In this document: positions 26,304 to 39,100 of the stretch, piece after piece
Numbering within the stretch: the first letter of the stretch is position 1
Layout of the letters: every line of letters begins with the position of its first letter
NCBI RefSeq assembly: GCF_907164915.1
Contig: NC_061866.1
Location: 48,973,370 to 49,037,369, forward strand
Length of the DNA stretch: 64,000 nucleotides
Reading direction: 5' to 3'
Source of the DNA: Impatiens glandulifera
Lineage: Eukaryota > Streptophyta > Magnoliopsida > Ericales > Balsaminaceae
The notes under the pieces: generated by a model
Seen by the model: the letters and a program-made list of their open reading frames with translations, nothing else
Databases searched by the model: none
Told to the model about the DNA's origin: nothing
Made by a program: the position numbers and the translations under genes

Positions 26304-29300
26304 ATGGAAACTGAAAACTCCAACGCTTCAAGTGCTGAAAAACTCAAGGTTCTCGCTAATGAAGCTTTTAAAGGTAGTTGAATTTAATGGAAAATTCCGA
26401 AGTCAGATGATAGAATTTTTCACTGCATAGTTAACCCATGTTGATTGTTTTTTTGGTCAGTTCACAAGTTTTCTCAAGCTATTGATCTGTATACACAAGC
26501 AATAGAGTTGAACGGTGATAATGCTGTTTACTGGGCAAACCGTGCATTTGCCCACACCAAATTGGAAGAATATGGAAGTGCTATACATGACGCTTCAAAA
26601 GCTATTGAGATTGATCCTAGATACTCGAAGGCAAGTTTTCTCATGTCAAAACATTTGATTCGTAACAAGTTATAAGATGATTGGTTTCTAATGGGCAATG
26701 GTTTTTGTTGATTACAGGGTTATTACAGGCGAGGTGCAGCATATCTTTCTATGGGAAAGTTTAAGGATGCGTTGAAGGACTTTCAACAGGTAAATTTCAC
26801 ACAAAAATGATTGACCACACATAGATAATATAATACTGATTTGTATTCGGTAGTAGAGGTAATAATCCTTACTGTTTTTAAAATTTACATTATTTTTAAG
26901 AGTTCTTTATTAATTCCGTCTTTAGACACCTGACCTTTCCCTATGGATATTGTGATAATTCTTCTTCTTAGGATGCATAGATAATTCTTCTTCTTGTAAT
27001 GATAATGATAGGTTAAGAAATTATGTCCAAGTGACCCAGATGCGACCAAGAAGCTAAAGGAATGTGAGAAGGCTGTAATGAAACTTAAATTTGAGGAAGC
27101 CATATCTGTTCCTCATTCAGAAAAGCGTTCAGTTGCTGATTCCATTGATTATCGTTCAATAGGTACCAAGTTCTTTGTTCTCTTATGAAATGCTTACCAT
27201 TTTAACTCGTAATGTCATTATCAATAATATTGTTAACTGCCTACACAAAGCATGTATATTTATGTGGGATAAAAATTGAAATAGTAATAATTTTAGTACA
27301 CATAAATCTTCTTTCACCCTCATTCATACGTATTTATGTTTATATATCTGTTTAAAAGATGTTTTATACACAAGAACATTTAATAATTTGGACGTATACC
27401 AAAGAACTGCTGCTTTGCTGATTGTATGACCTTTTTCCGCATTTTGCTTTCATTATATATTTAAAGTAAAACATCGGCTACTATACAAAATAGATTACTA
27501 CTGATGTATGTTGTAAAATCTGGAGAATGTCATGCCTTAATGTTAATACGATGTTTTCTATTCAATGATAGATGTGGAGTCACAATACTCTGGGGCAAAA
27601 ATAGAAGGGGATGCCATCACTATAGATTTTGTGAAACAGATGATAGATGACTTCAAGAAACAGAAGACTTTACATAAGAGGTACATGCTAAAAGTTGTGG
27701 TACTCTGTTCAGAGAATTAAACTTATTAAAATATCCGTGTTCTGTGCTTTTGATACAGATACGCTTTCCAGATTGTTCTACAAACAAGAGAGATGCTACG
27801 GGCTTTGCCATCTCTTGTTGATATAAATGTTCCAGATGGCAAGCATTTCACTGTTTGTGGTGATGTTCATGGTCAGGTACGCATTTTACTTCTATTTTTC
27901 TAAATTAAAATTATTGTAAACACAAAACTTGCCAACAAGTATGTACAAGTCGTGTCATGTCTGGTTATTCAGTAATTGCAAGTGGTTCAACACGGAAATT
28001 CTATCTAAGGATTATATGACATTTATTCTTTCAGTCCGACAAACTTTCATATGGTTGGATGTGCACTTCTGGAAACCATTCTTACTGTTCATTTTCACCT
28101 TTTTATCACATTTGACAATTTATTGATTTTTTTTTGTGTGTGGTTGCAGTTCTTTGATCTAGTAAATATTTTTGAGCTTAACGGGCTCCCATCTGAAGAT
28201 AATCCTTATCTGTTCAATGGAGACTTTGTGGATAGAGGTTCCTTTTCAGTAGAAGTCATACTCACGTTATTTGCCTTTATGTGCATGAATCCATCAGGTA
28301 TTTTTTTGTTCTGTTTACAGCTATTGTAGTATTGTTTTTGCAATTGTAGTATTGTTTTTGCGTCCAGGCACTACACTGCAGATTTTATTTATAACATATC
28401 TATGATCACCTTGTTTTTCTCTTATGATAATTGCTGATATGTTTGGTGCTTCTATTTCATCTTTGTTTTATTTTTATTTTTTATATCATCCTAACCCTGA
28501 GTCAAACTTGCAGCTATATATCTCTCTAGGGGAAACCATGAGAGCAAGAGCATGAATAAGATATATGGTTTTGAGGGGGAGGTCAGATCGAAGTTAAACG
28601 AAACATTTGTGGAACTCTTTGCAGAAGTTTTTTGTTGTTTGCCTCTGGCACATGTAATAAACAACAAGATTTTCATTGTTCATGGAGGTCTTTTCAGTGT
28701 CGATGGGGTGAAGCTTTCTGAAATTAAAGCAATTGATCGATTTTGTGAACCTCCAGAGGAAGGTAATAAACTGCATCTGTAATCTATAGTTTCTATATGG
28801 TTCTCTTGCAGATTCACAATTATATAATAGGCACATGTTACATGGGTGTTCTCCTAATTAAAGGCTTTGACATTTGTTGCATGAAGGTTTGATGTGTGAG
28901 TTGTTATGGAGTGATCCACAACCACAGCTTGGAAGAGGACCAAGCAAGCGAGGTGTAGGTCTTTCCTTTGGTGGGGACGTTACTAAAAGATTCTTGCAGG
29001 ATAACAATCTGGGTAGGCATCGCTGAAATTAGGTTTTTTGTGATTTCAATAATTTCCTTACACTAACTAACACCCTCAACTTTTTTATCCACCATTTTCA
29101 GATTTGGTGGTAAGATCTCATGAAGTAAAGGATGAAGGTTATGAGATTGACCATGATGGAAAACTCATTACTGTGTTTTCTGCTCCAAACTATTGTGATC
29201 AGGTAACTTGAGTAGTTCATTCCTAAATCAGGAAGCAAGAATGAGCCTATTTGAAAACTGATATTTTGTCCCCATTAGAAAATTGAAAGTGATTTTATTT

Positions 29301-29597
29301 ATAAATGAATGTGATATTTGAAAAACATAAAAAAAAAACAGGCACAATAGTGATATTGTTTTTGACACTGCAGATGGGTAATAAGGGTGCATTTATACGA
29401 TTTGAAGCTCCGGAACTGAAGCCAAACATAGCTACTTTCACAGCAGTGGTCAGTGGCTTTTTCTATTTATTTAGTGTTTTCTTCACTTTTTATGCGTTCA
29501 CAAATATGATGAACTTCGTCCCCATTTATGTTTGCAGCCACATCCAGACGTGAAGCCAATGGCATACGCAAACAACTTCCTCCAAATGTTCTCATGA
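26304..29597 (+). CDS. PP5: Serine/threonine protein phosphatase 5 (TPR-PP5)
   Basis: Twelve exons: 26304-26373, 26461-26630, 26718-26789, 27012-27162, 27572-27680, 27759-27876, 28150-28297, 28514-28762, 28887-29012, 29102-29202, 29374-29448, 29538-29597; 482 residues. An in-frame ATG at 26295 would add three. METENSN matches the usual plant start, so I prefer 26304. Three TPR motifs (about 10-115, e.g. [20 protein letters not shown]) normally bind HSP90. The PPP catalytic domain has GDVHGQ (about 225-230), GDFVDRG, RGNHES and HGGLFSVDG, all metal-binding and catalytic motifs intact. The C-terminus ends [18 protein letters not shown] as in plants. Intron 2 uses a GC donor (AAG|GCAAGT). Plant PP5 dephosphorylates phytochromes and is known to give a second, membrane-anchored isoform through a cassette between TPR and phosphatase domains. 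Intron 4 (27163-27571) is where to look for it. Confidence 0.96.
26631..26717 (+). other. PP5: Non-canonical GC-AG intron (PP5 intron 2)
   Basis: Exon 2 ends TACTCGAAG and the intron begins GCAAGT. The acceptor is GATTACAG. Family conservation (RYSK then [10 protein letters not shown]) fixes the junction exactly. No GT nearby keeps the frame. GC donors need an otherwise strong match to the donor consensus, and this one (AAG|GCAAGT) has it. Confidence 0.9.
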
Positions 29598-30942
29598 TGA
29601 TCGAAGCAGAAGTCACACACCTAGACAGTAAAATTCTTCAATGCCACAATGTTAAAAAGTATTTGATTAGTAGAATTTGGTGAAATAGCTAAAGAACACA
29701 TGGCTTGGCAATTGGCAATCTCTCTTTTATTCTTTTTGGGTTTGGGGGCAGAAAGAAAGCATGACTTAGGTTGCTGTGTTTTGTTGGACTATTATTATAA
29801 TATGTAAACCTTTTGCTTTGTTTATTGGTGTTTGGTTACTGTTTATTGACACAACTGCTTCTTTGCCCAAAACAATGATTATTTTTTGTTGAATTTCTCT
29901 TGTTGCTGTCATAAGCTTATCTCTATCTTATTGTGTAATTAATTGCATTTGTCATAACATCATGCAATGTTAGATTTTCGGTCATAGAAGTAGATCCCAA
30001 TTCATGATATGATGATTATGCAAGCCAAATTGGCTTATAGTACAGTTTAATTTAAATTGTAAATTTGTAAAATTGAGACTTACTATAGCTTATGTAAATT
30101 TCTTAAAATTGAGAATTTTTAAAAGTAGTTATTATTATTATTTATAAATATAATTAATAATAATAATAAATAAATAATATTAAAAAAAAGTTATATTTAT
30201 AAAATTAATTATATTTATTTATTTATTTGATAAATAATAATTTTTTTTTTATTAATTTATAAATATAAATTTATTTTCTTTTTTTCTTGTAAAATCTTAT
30301 TATTAATTTTTTTTGAAAGTTTTCGTGTAATAATACCATAAAATTGAGTACTCACTAAACACGACAAAAAAAATTAATGTTTGCAAAGTAAAATTATAAA
30401 TTTGTGAGTCCTGTGTAAATTTAAAATCATAAAATTTAGGTAATTTAAGAATTTAACTTATTATATATTTATTAACCTTTTAAGAATTTTAACATAGCTG
30501 GTTAGTGTTTATCTCTAAATTGGATTTGAGTATAATATTTTGTTGGGATAGCTATATTTATTTGTTTTGATCTCACGGGCAATTCAAGTGGATTTTCTTG
30601 ATCTTAATCTTATAATGTAAGTTGTATTTTTTATATATCAAACTCTAGAATAATTTAAATAACAAGATTATTACATATTGAGAACACTTTAAACCTAAAG
30701 CATTACCAACACAATTGCTACAAGAAATTTTTATCTAAAATAAAATTATTCTATTCATTAGCAACATTAATTTGCTATTAATTTTGATTTAGGGTACGTA
30801 TATATATATAGTAATTGTTTTATAACAATCTTTATTTTCTTAATGAAATAGAAATATTACTACTACAATTAGTTGCTAATTGAATCAAAAGTAGTCTGTC
30901 GCAGTCGTAGTCGTAGTCGCAGTCATAGTCTCCGTCGCAGTC
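29598..30942. other. 3' flank of PP5 and AT-rich spacer
   Basis: 29598-29900 is the probable PP5 3' untranslated region. The rest is AT-rich with ATT/AAT runs near 30130-30180 and no coding signal, up to the hexamer-like repeat at 30895. Confidence 0.6.
30895..30942. repeat. GTC(G/T)(C/T)(A/C) triplet-pair repeat abutting the S-protein stop codon
   Basis: An imperfect repeat of GTCGCA/GTCGTA/GTCATA units lies immediately after the minus-strand stop at 30943-30945. Read on the minus strand in the same frame it gives alternating Asp with Cys, Tyr or Gly, and the frame stays open for over 30 codons. Confidence 0.85.
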
Positions 30943-31549
30943 CTATGCGGGGGTTGACCAGTCGTATAAAAGATCCCACCTATCAAGTTGCTCATTATAT
31001 GAGAATGCACCATCGGTTCTAATTCTCCACCAACACTTTTCAGCACATCGACTATCATCCCTCGTAGCCCTATTCATTGGTTAAATTAGTAATTAAAAAA
31101 CACGAAGACTATGTGATTCACTCGTTTTATTAATAATTTTTTCGTTGTTTACTTAAGCCCAATTCAATTCTTTTTTAAACTCGTACCAACTCATTAACCA
31201 ATTAATTAATTAAATACCTGTAAACGTCGAAAGTTCCAGAAATAGAATCCCACGACATGGAACAAGTGAAGACAGTGGTGTGGATGAACAATTTGGACTT
31301 GAAACTCCAATATAATGATTCGCCATAAGCAATGCTATGATCGCCTAGATCGTCGTCTTCTGATTTACAATGCATCTTCAGCATCACATTTGAATGGAGT
31401 TCGTTTGTTATGTTCATGTGTCTTATAGGCACACTTGCTTTCAATATCGCGGTCGGATTTCCGTCATCGGAAAACTGTCTGGCTGCCGTCACAGTTGATA
31501 TTACTGCCAAGGCAATGAATCCGATGATCATCACGAGTTTGTTTGTCAT
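30943..31549 (-). CDS. S-protein homologue (plant self-incompatibility protein S1 family)
   Basis: Exon 1 is 31549-31218 and exon 2 is 31069-30943, joined AG|G (Arg) across a 148-base GT-AG intron; 152 residues. Residues 1-23 are a signal peptide ending VTAA. The mature chain has the SPH pattern: VPIRHMNITNEL, MHCKSEDDDLG, YWSFKSKLF..TVFTCSMSW, FDVYR, then in exon 2 ATRDDSRCAEKCWWRI. All four canonical cysteines are present only if the intron is removed; unspliced, the product stops after VYRYLIN and lacks the last two. SPH proteins are small secreted ligands. In poppy the S1-type protein is the pistil determinant of self-incompatibility, while most homologues have unknown roles in many tissues. 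Most family genes I know are intronless, so the intron is odd. A TATATAA element lies at about 31600-31606. Confidence 0.9.
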
Positions 31550-31598
31550 TTTCTTGTCTTTTTCTTTTGACTGTTTTCTCTATAAACTAGACTAGACT

Positions 31599-31606
31599 AT
31601 ATATAA
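31599..31606 (-). promoter_or_regulatory. TATA box of the S-protein gene
   Basis: ATATATAA (+ strand) lies about 50 bases upstream of the ATG at 31549, a normal distance for a short leader. Confidence 0.5.
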
Positions 31607-33113
31607 ATTAGGAAATGAGAAAGTAATATTTGGTATTTATAATTTAATAATGATTGGATTTTCATGAATATTATGTAATATACCATATAAGATTTCTACA
31701 AATCAAATCATTCTTAGAGATATGTATCTACATTATTACTACAAACGGATAAGTATTATTTCATTTTTTTCTCTATGTTATTTGTTACTAAGAATAATAA
31801 CAAAATAATAAAATTGACCACTTCTGTTATTATTATTATTATTATTATTTTTAAATTATTCTCCATTAATATTATATATATATATAATGATAACTATTGA
31901 TGCCAAAAAAAAAATAGTAATTAACAATTTGAAAAGAATGGTAAATAATGAGAAGAGATCATCTAAGATAAAATTTCTTTAATTCATTCTTTGGATGTGT
32001 AACACCCAAAAAGATATATTAATTATTATTTTTTACTTAATTATATAATAAATGTGGATATTCATGAAATCAATTGGAATAAATATAGATATATTTGAGC
32101 ACATTTGTATATCAAAATAATTACATCTCATTATTTTTTATTTATTTTTAAAATCAACACAAACTCATTATTATTATTTTTTAAATCAACATGAAAAAGA
32201 TTGTGTTAGAACTTAGGAGTTATAAAAATTAATTCTCATTCGTATGAATATAATAATCGTTTTGCCTTCTTAGGTTATAGATTAAGTATAATTTTTTTTT
32301 AAACTTCATAATTTTTGAATTACTATTTTTTGAAAAAAAAGTTTAGCTTACAAAATTAGCATGAGTTTTGAACCTTTAATTTTGGTCTTTTAGAAAATAT
32401 CTTATTGTGGTTTTAATCTAATTTGATTTTATTTACAAACATGATTATGTATCATTTAATTTAAAACGTTAAAATTAAACTCAAATTAAAAAAATTTATT
32501 TGCTAAGATAATGTTATGTAAAGTGTGAAGTTTATATTAGTAATGGATGACGTGTAAGGAACTTAAAAGATCATGAGCTAAATGTGTTTAATGTGTGGAT
32601 TCTACTAAATTAACATATATGATTATTTTGAATACCATTAGATTACAAGTACAATTTTTGTAAATAGATTCTATTTTCTGAAATTTTATTATTTTAATTT
32701 AAAAAGTTGAAGTTTCTAGAATAATAATAATTTATATTCAAATAATATTATAAAAATAATGTTATTTAGAAGTAATTCAAAATAAGGCACATCAAATTAG
32801 GCTTATAAGTCAACAAATAGTTGAAATAATAATAGGGAAAATAAAAAGTTTTTTATATAATTATAATTTCTGTAATAAAATATAAAAAACAAGAAAGGAG
32901 TCAACAGAAAATGGTCAACGGAATAATTTCTATAACCAGAAGAGAGAGAGAGAGAGTTGATGAATTTGATTCCTCTGACCAATTCCGCCGCCGATCATTA
33001 CTACCAACAGCCGCCGCTTCGTCGCCGGCGGTGGACCTGACTTTTATTCATCTGAATCCCTTACATATACTTGATACGACGACGAGCATATAGAGAGAGA
33101 AAACAGAGAATCA
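31607..33113. other. AT-rich spacer and MACPF gene leader
   Basis: The S-protein and MACPF genes diverge from here. Mostly AT-rich, with an ATT microsatellite near 31830-31850. A GA run (about 32939-32956) and a less AT-rich leader (32960-33113) precede the MACPF start. The open frame at 32911-33093 overlaps this leader and is not supported as a protein. Confidence 0.55.
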
Positions 33114-35215
33114 ATGGCGGCATCGAGAGGTGGAGGAGGGAAGGAGGCGGCGCTGAAATTGAGAGGAGCTGCGGAGCAAGCGATTTCATCGATCGGCTTG
33201 GGATACGATTTAGCTATGGATTTCCGGTTAAAGTATTGCAAGAGGCGGTCAGGTGTTGCTGATTCTCGTCTTATCGCCATCGATGATGATAAGGTTAGAG
33301 ATATCGTCATTCCCGGCGGAATTTTAGTACCTAATGTTCCTAAATCTATCAATTGCGATAAAGGAGAAAGGATGCGATTTAGCTCCGATGTTCTTTCTTT
33401 TCAACAGGTATATATATATATGATATATCATAATTTCATCTTCTTTATGCTGCCTTCCTTTCATAACTAGTTCAATCCTTTATGCATATGGTAGATGTCT
33501 GAACAATTTAATCAAGAACTATCTCTTAGTGGTAAAATACCTACTGGCCATTTCAATGCTGCATTTGAATTCAGTGGAAGCTGGCAGAAGGATGCTTCCA
33601 TCACTAAAACCCTATCATTTGATGGTGTTTACATTACTCTCTTTAGTATTGCACTTGAAAAATCTCAATTAGCTCTTAAGAATCACGTTAAACAAGCTGT
33701 TCCAACTTCGTGGGATCCTGCAGCCTTGACGCGGTTAGTGAAAACTCTATTAAAGATGTAGTAGTTGTGACTTGTGATCGATGTGTACTGAAATGAAATT
33801 TTCAGGTTTATTGAGAAATTTGGTACACATATTGTTGCTGGTGTGAAGATGGGTGGGAAGGATGTTCTGTATGGGAAGCAACAATACTCATCTTCTCTGC
33901 AACCGTCTGATATACAAAAGAAACTAAAAGATGTTGCAGATAAAAGGTTTACGGGTGCAAGCGAACAATTCAATGGCAACTCAAGTCAGGATTTCACACT
34001 CTTGTGGAAGAGGAGAGGTGGAAACAATCAAAAGAATATATCTCATGATAATTGGTGTCAATCTGTTCAACTTGATCCTGATGTAATTTCAATGTCTCTT
34101 ATTCCTATCTCATCGTTGTTGAGTGGAATTGACGGGAATGGATTCTTAAGCCACGCCATTAATCTGTATCTTCGATGTAAGCATGAATTCCTATGTCAAC
34201 TGTTAATGTAGTTTAATAGGTTTTTGTTTCTTAATCATTTGATATTTTTGGTTTTGGAAAATGCAGATAAACCACCTATTGAAGAACTTTACCAATTCTT
34301 GGAGTTTCAACTTCCTAGGCAATGGGCACCTGTATTTGGTGACCTTGCGGTTGGTCCTGATAAGATTCCACAGGGCACTGCTTCTTTACAATTTAGCTTG
34401 TTGGGACCCAGGCTCCATATTAATACAAATCTGGTAATAATACAATTCAGAAACTAAGGCCTTGTTCTGTTTGTATTATTTGTGTTTAATTTCAAATAAT
34501 TCATCATACCAAAATGATTTATAAATATGTTTGACAGGTAAATGTTAATAAGAGGCCGGTTACTGGGATTAGATTGTATCTAGAAGGAAAAAGAAATAAC
34601 TGTTTAGCCATCCATTTGCAACACCTTTCTTCATTGCCTAAAAGCTTCCAACTTCAGGAAGAACCAAAGGTCAACTATAGTTACGATCATCGTTATTACG
34701 AAAAATTGCAATGGAAAAGCTTCTCTCATATATGCACTGCCCCTGTAGAATCCGACGACGATCTCTCTATAGTCACGGGTGCACAGTTGGAAGTTAAGTA
34801 TTCAGGATTGAAGAAAGTTCTTGTATTGCGTCTTGAATTTTCAAAAGTGATTGGTGCTGTAGTGACCAAGGCACCTGAATGGGATGGTTCTCCAGCCTTG
34901 GTTCAGAAATCTGGAATCATCTCGACTCTTATTAGCACTAGACTTTCGACAGTTGCTCAAAAGCAGCAGCCGCCTCAGCCAGCGGAGGTGAATATAAACT
35001 CTGCCATTTATCCTGGTGGACCGCCTGTTCCAACACAGACACCGAAAATGATGAGATTTGTTGACACGACTGAGATGACCCGAGGTCCTCAAGATATGCC
35101 CGGTTATTGGGTTTTGTCGGGGGCTAAGCTTACGGTTGAGAAAGGTAAGGTTTCTGTTCGAGTTAAGTATTCTCTTTTGGCTGTGGTTTTGCCTGAAGAA
35201 GAGGAATCAATTTGA
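33114..35215 (+). CDS. MACPF-domain protein (CAD1/NSL1 family)
   Basis: Five exons: 33114-33407, 33495-33733, 33806-34176, 34267-34433, 34538-35215; phases agree, 582 residues. The start MAASRGGGGKEAALKLRGAAEQAI is the first ATG and is followed by the typical GLGYDLAMDFRLKYCKR. The MACPF region shows FNAAFEFSGSW, ALTRFIEKFGTHIVAGVKMGGKD (the GTH element), DFTLLWKRRGG and SHAINLYLRYKPPIEEL. The C-terminal part has EFQLPRQWAPVFGDLAVGP and PGYWVLSGAKLTVEKGKVSVRVKYSLL, as in the four Arabidopsis members; At4g24290 seems nearest from memory. Arabidopsis CAD1 and NSL1 restrain salicylic-acid-dependent cell death. There is no signal peptide, so it is probably cytosolic or peripheral at membranes. 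Pore formation is not demonstrated for plant members. Confidence 0.93.
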
Positions 35216-36140
35216 TATTTGTGTGTGTAGTTTTGGTTGTATATTTGGTTTGTTTAGTAGCTTTTTTGTATATGTTCATTTAGTATCACACGCCTGACTT
35301 TACTTGAGTCAGGATTGTTAGTGAAGCCATGTTTGAGTGTAAACGGTTCAGTTTCATTCAAATGGTTGCAGTCGGTTGTGGTTCGGTTTCATTCAAATCG
35401 TAGTCTGTTGTTCAAAATCTTCAATTGTTGTACCTTCCTTATTGGTTGATGCGATTATCTTTTTTTTTTTAAATATTATTAAAATGGTCTAGGTATATTT
35501 TTTTTAGCGGGTCAAATATATTTTTTTTTAAAATGGTCTATATATTTAACTACTAATTTAGCGGGTCAAATATATTTTTTTTTAAAATGGTCTAGGTATA
35601 TTAAAGAATTATAAGAATCGTTCATAAAACATGACGACATTAGAAAATAAATTCTTGATTTTTTAAACACCAAGTAAAAATGGCATAAAAAAAGCTATTA
35701 AAATAGAAAAAGGCCTTTCATCTAATGTACTTTATGCATATGAACTTTCAAAATGTGTCAAATATATAGTTATAGTAAAAACATTAAATTAACAAGTTGG
35801 TTAACTAGATAAAAAATGATACATTTTTATTAATTAATTATGTGTATAAATAAAATATTTGTAATGCATAAATAAATTTAAATTTGACACGATAATATTC
35901 TTAAAAAAAAATTGTTTTTTGAAGAGCCCGTAGAAGTAGAACTTTCACTTCTAAAAATTTTCGAAAATCAATTTTAATTCTTATTTAAAACATCTCAAAT
36001 TAACTTGAAAATTATGAGAATAATATGAAGTATGCATAATCATCTGGTTTTTAATAATTAAAATAAAATAAAAAGTGATTTTCATAATGAAGAATTCTAC
36101 ATAATAATACAAGTGTTTAATTTTTGTTAACAATTGATCT
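35216..36140. other. 3' flanks of convergent MACPF and AMT genes
   Basis: 35216-35450 is the likely 3' untranslated region of the MACPF gene. 35481-35603 holds three copies of AAAATGGTCTA..TAT at spacings of about 49-54 bases, alternating with two copies of TTTAGCGGGTCAAATATATT. The rest is AT-rich. Confidence 0.6.
35481..35603 (+). repeat. Short tandem array, unit about 50 bases
   Basis: AAAATGGTCTAGGTATAT (35481), AAAATGGTCTATATATTT (35530) and AAAATGGTCTAGGTATAT (35584) alternate with TTTAGCGGGTCAAATATATT (about 35504 and 35558). It lies in the 3' flank of the MACPF gene. Confidence 0.8.
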
Positions 36141-39100
36141 CTAGACAACTTGAGTAGCACCAGATGCCCTAAGATGAATATTATCATCGGAATAATCACG
36201 TCGTAAAATTCCATGCTTTGAAGAATCATACTTCTCCCCATCTCCCCAAAGCGCATACGCCTCCTCTCCATGAACCGCATCATCTCCGATCTTCAATTGC
36301 TCGTCGGACATCCTCAACGGCATCACCAGTTTTATCAAAACACATATAATCGAAGTAGACACAATATTCCACACAATTATGAACAATCCACCCACAATCT
36401 GTTTCATAATTTGACTTCCCCCTGAGCCGCCATAAACGCCGCCTCTGGAGTTAACCACGGGAAGAAACAGCGCCGATAGTCTGGGTTCGGCGAAGAGACC
36501 GGTGAGAATACCGCCTAGGTATCCGGCGACGGCGTGGGTGTGGAAGACGCCGAGAGTGTCGTCGACTTTTTGGAGGAAGGGGTACCGTTTGTGGACCACC
36601 ATCATTGTGAACCATGGCACACTTCCAGAGAGGATACCCATTATTATTGCTGCCCATCCTTGAACTAAACCGGCGCCGGGAGTAATGCAGACTAGGCCGG
36701 TGATCATTCCTTGGACGGCGCCGATGACGGAGGGTTTGTTGAAGAAGATGACGTCAAGCCAGGTCCAAACGAGGAGGCTGGTGGCGGCGCATATGTTTGT
36801 GTTGAGAACGGCCATGGATGAATCAATGTTGGCGCTGTAAGGATCGCCGCCGTTGAAACCGGCCCATCCCATCCATAAAAGACCGGCTCCGGCCAACATT
36901 AGTAATACGTTGTTCGGAGGGAATCTCTCCCTGTCAACCGGCGATCTTGGTCCCACCTATATAATAATAATCATAATATTTTTAGATTAGCTAGGTTTAA
37001 TAAGCTAATGTCTTTTTAATAGTAATTAAGTTATTCAAATTATTAATTAAAATTTAAATAATCTTAATTTTAGAAGAAATAGAGATTTTGAATTTGGAAA
37101 TTGAAAAAAAATAAAAGAAATAGTTGAATCCTCCTAGTTTTAGACTCATACCAAGTGAACCATGATGATCCAATTAAGATGAATGATACGATCTTAATAA
37201 TTTAAAATAGTGATAATTTGTCATTTGTTAAACAAACTTAGTCAATAGATAACTTGTTACTTCAAATTAAGATTCTCGACAATAAAATAACTACAATCAC
37301 CGTAAAACTAGCTATAACCATTAATGAAGTCGGATGTTGTCAAGGAGAGATTAGAGATCGATCTCGAAATGAGAGTTTAATGGCAGTTTAAAAAATTCAG
37401 GAAAAGAAGAAGAATATTGAAGAATATTGTGCTTGTCTTCACTAACTTAAAGATAAAATATCATATCTATGTGTACTAAGGCTTACCTCATGATGTGTAA
37501 ACACTAGGATGAAGGCTTATAGTTTAATAGTGTTTTATTTGAAGAATTAAAATAAATAAAAGGAATTAGGTCAAATGTCAATTTCCTTAATTTACAAATT
37601 TGTATTTTAGAAAAAAAGAAATTAAAAAAATAGACAACTAGATAAATAATTAATTTTGACCAAATTATAAGGTAAAATACTACATATCATATAGGGCACA
37701 GTGATTTGATTACCATTATATTATTTTAGGGATAATTATAGATACAACATTATCATTTTAAAATAAATTACACTCTAGAAAATTAATATTATTAATTAAT
37801 TAATAGGTTGCCTTTCTCTATATATGTGATTGATTGTGTCCTCACTCTAAGCTAATCAATAAGGAGCTAAAATATTGACTAAAATCTTAAAGAATAAGAC
37901 ATTTAAATATTTAATCATTAGGATGATTGTATAAAATAATTTGTAGAAAAAAATTATTATTAGTTTTTTTATTTGAATTATATGGAGTTAACTCAACTCT
38001 CTAAAGTCAAGACATTAAGTTAGATATTTTAGTGAAAATTAAACATTTTTTTTATTAATTAAATTATTAGGTTAGAAAAAATGATTGAGAACATTCATTT
38101 CTTTTGTTATATTTTTTTCAAAAAAAAAGTTTTGATAAATCTCTTATAAACTTATTCTTAGTTATTTACTAAGTTATTTTTAATGATAAAACTTGTTTTA
38201 TTAATCTATTTAATCTTAAAGTTAGCCATCCAAATCATAAACTAGACTCCAAATTAATTAATCCTACAATACTTGATTTTCCCTATTGTACAACATACTT
38301 AAATAATTATAATTATTTTACTACAAATTCATGATGACAATGTACAATTTCATTTTAAAGAAATAGGTTACTATATGATTACATTCAACTATATTATACG
38401 TCCACATATTTTGAATCCTTCTATTCCATAAAAATTAATATTTGTGGTGGGCAATTATTTGGTATTAAGAAACGGTCAAATTGTTTTATTAACTAAGAAA
38501 TTTGACAATTAATCAATGTATTGTTTATTAGGTAATTCTCAAACTATATAAAACTTCAAAACCCGAAAATATTGACAAGAAAGTTGTAAGGAATAAAGTG
38601 TTATTTCTCGAGAATTGACGTACTTACCCAATAAGCGGCGACGAACCCGCCGATGCCGGAGGAAAGATGAATAACATATCCGCCGGAGTAATCAATAACA
38701 CCCCAATGAAACAAAAAACCGCCGCCCCATAAACTAAACGCGCCGACAGTATAAGAAAACGTTAACCAAAGCGGCACAAACATCATCCACGCCTTTATAT
38801 TCATTCTCCCCAACAAAGAACCCGCCAACAATATTAGCGTTATCGCCGCAAACGCGCATTGAAACCACACCATCGTAGCCATCGGATAAAACGGCGTTAT
38901 CATCGCCGTCTCCACTGTACCGTTACGATAATACTGAGTCGACTCGGGCAACTGGGTCTGTTTGATTAGAAATTTCTGACCGAGTGCTGGACCCGCTTTT
39001 CCCCAGAAAGGTAGGAGCTTGTCGCCGAAAGACATGTTGTATGCCCAGGTGACCCAGCAAATGATGACGGCGGCGAAAGCGTAGAGAGCCATGAAGGCGG

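Noticed and set aside
26242..26430. 62-codon frame over the first PP5 exon
   Set aside because: Wrong frame; METENSN..NEAFK from 26304 matches the PP5 family and splices in phase.
36451..36657. 68-codon minus-strand frame
   Set aside because: Out-of-frame shadow of the ammonium transporter exon; the same holds for 38923-39114.
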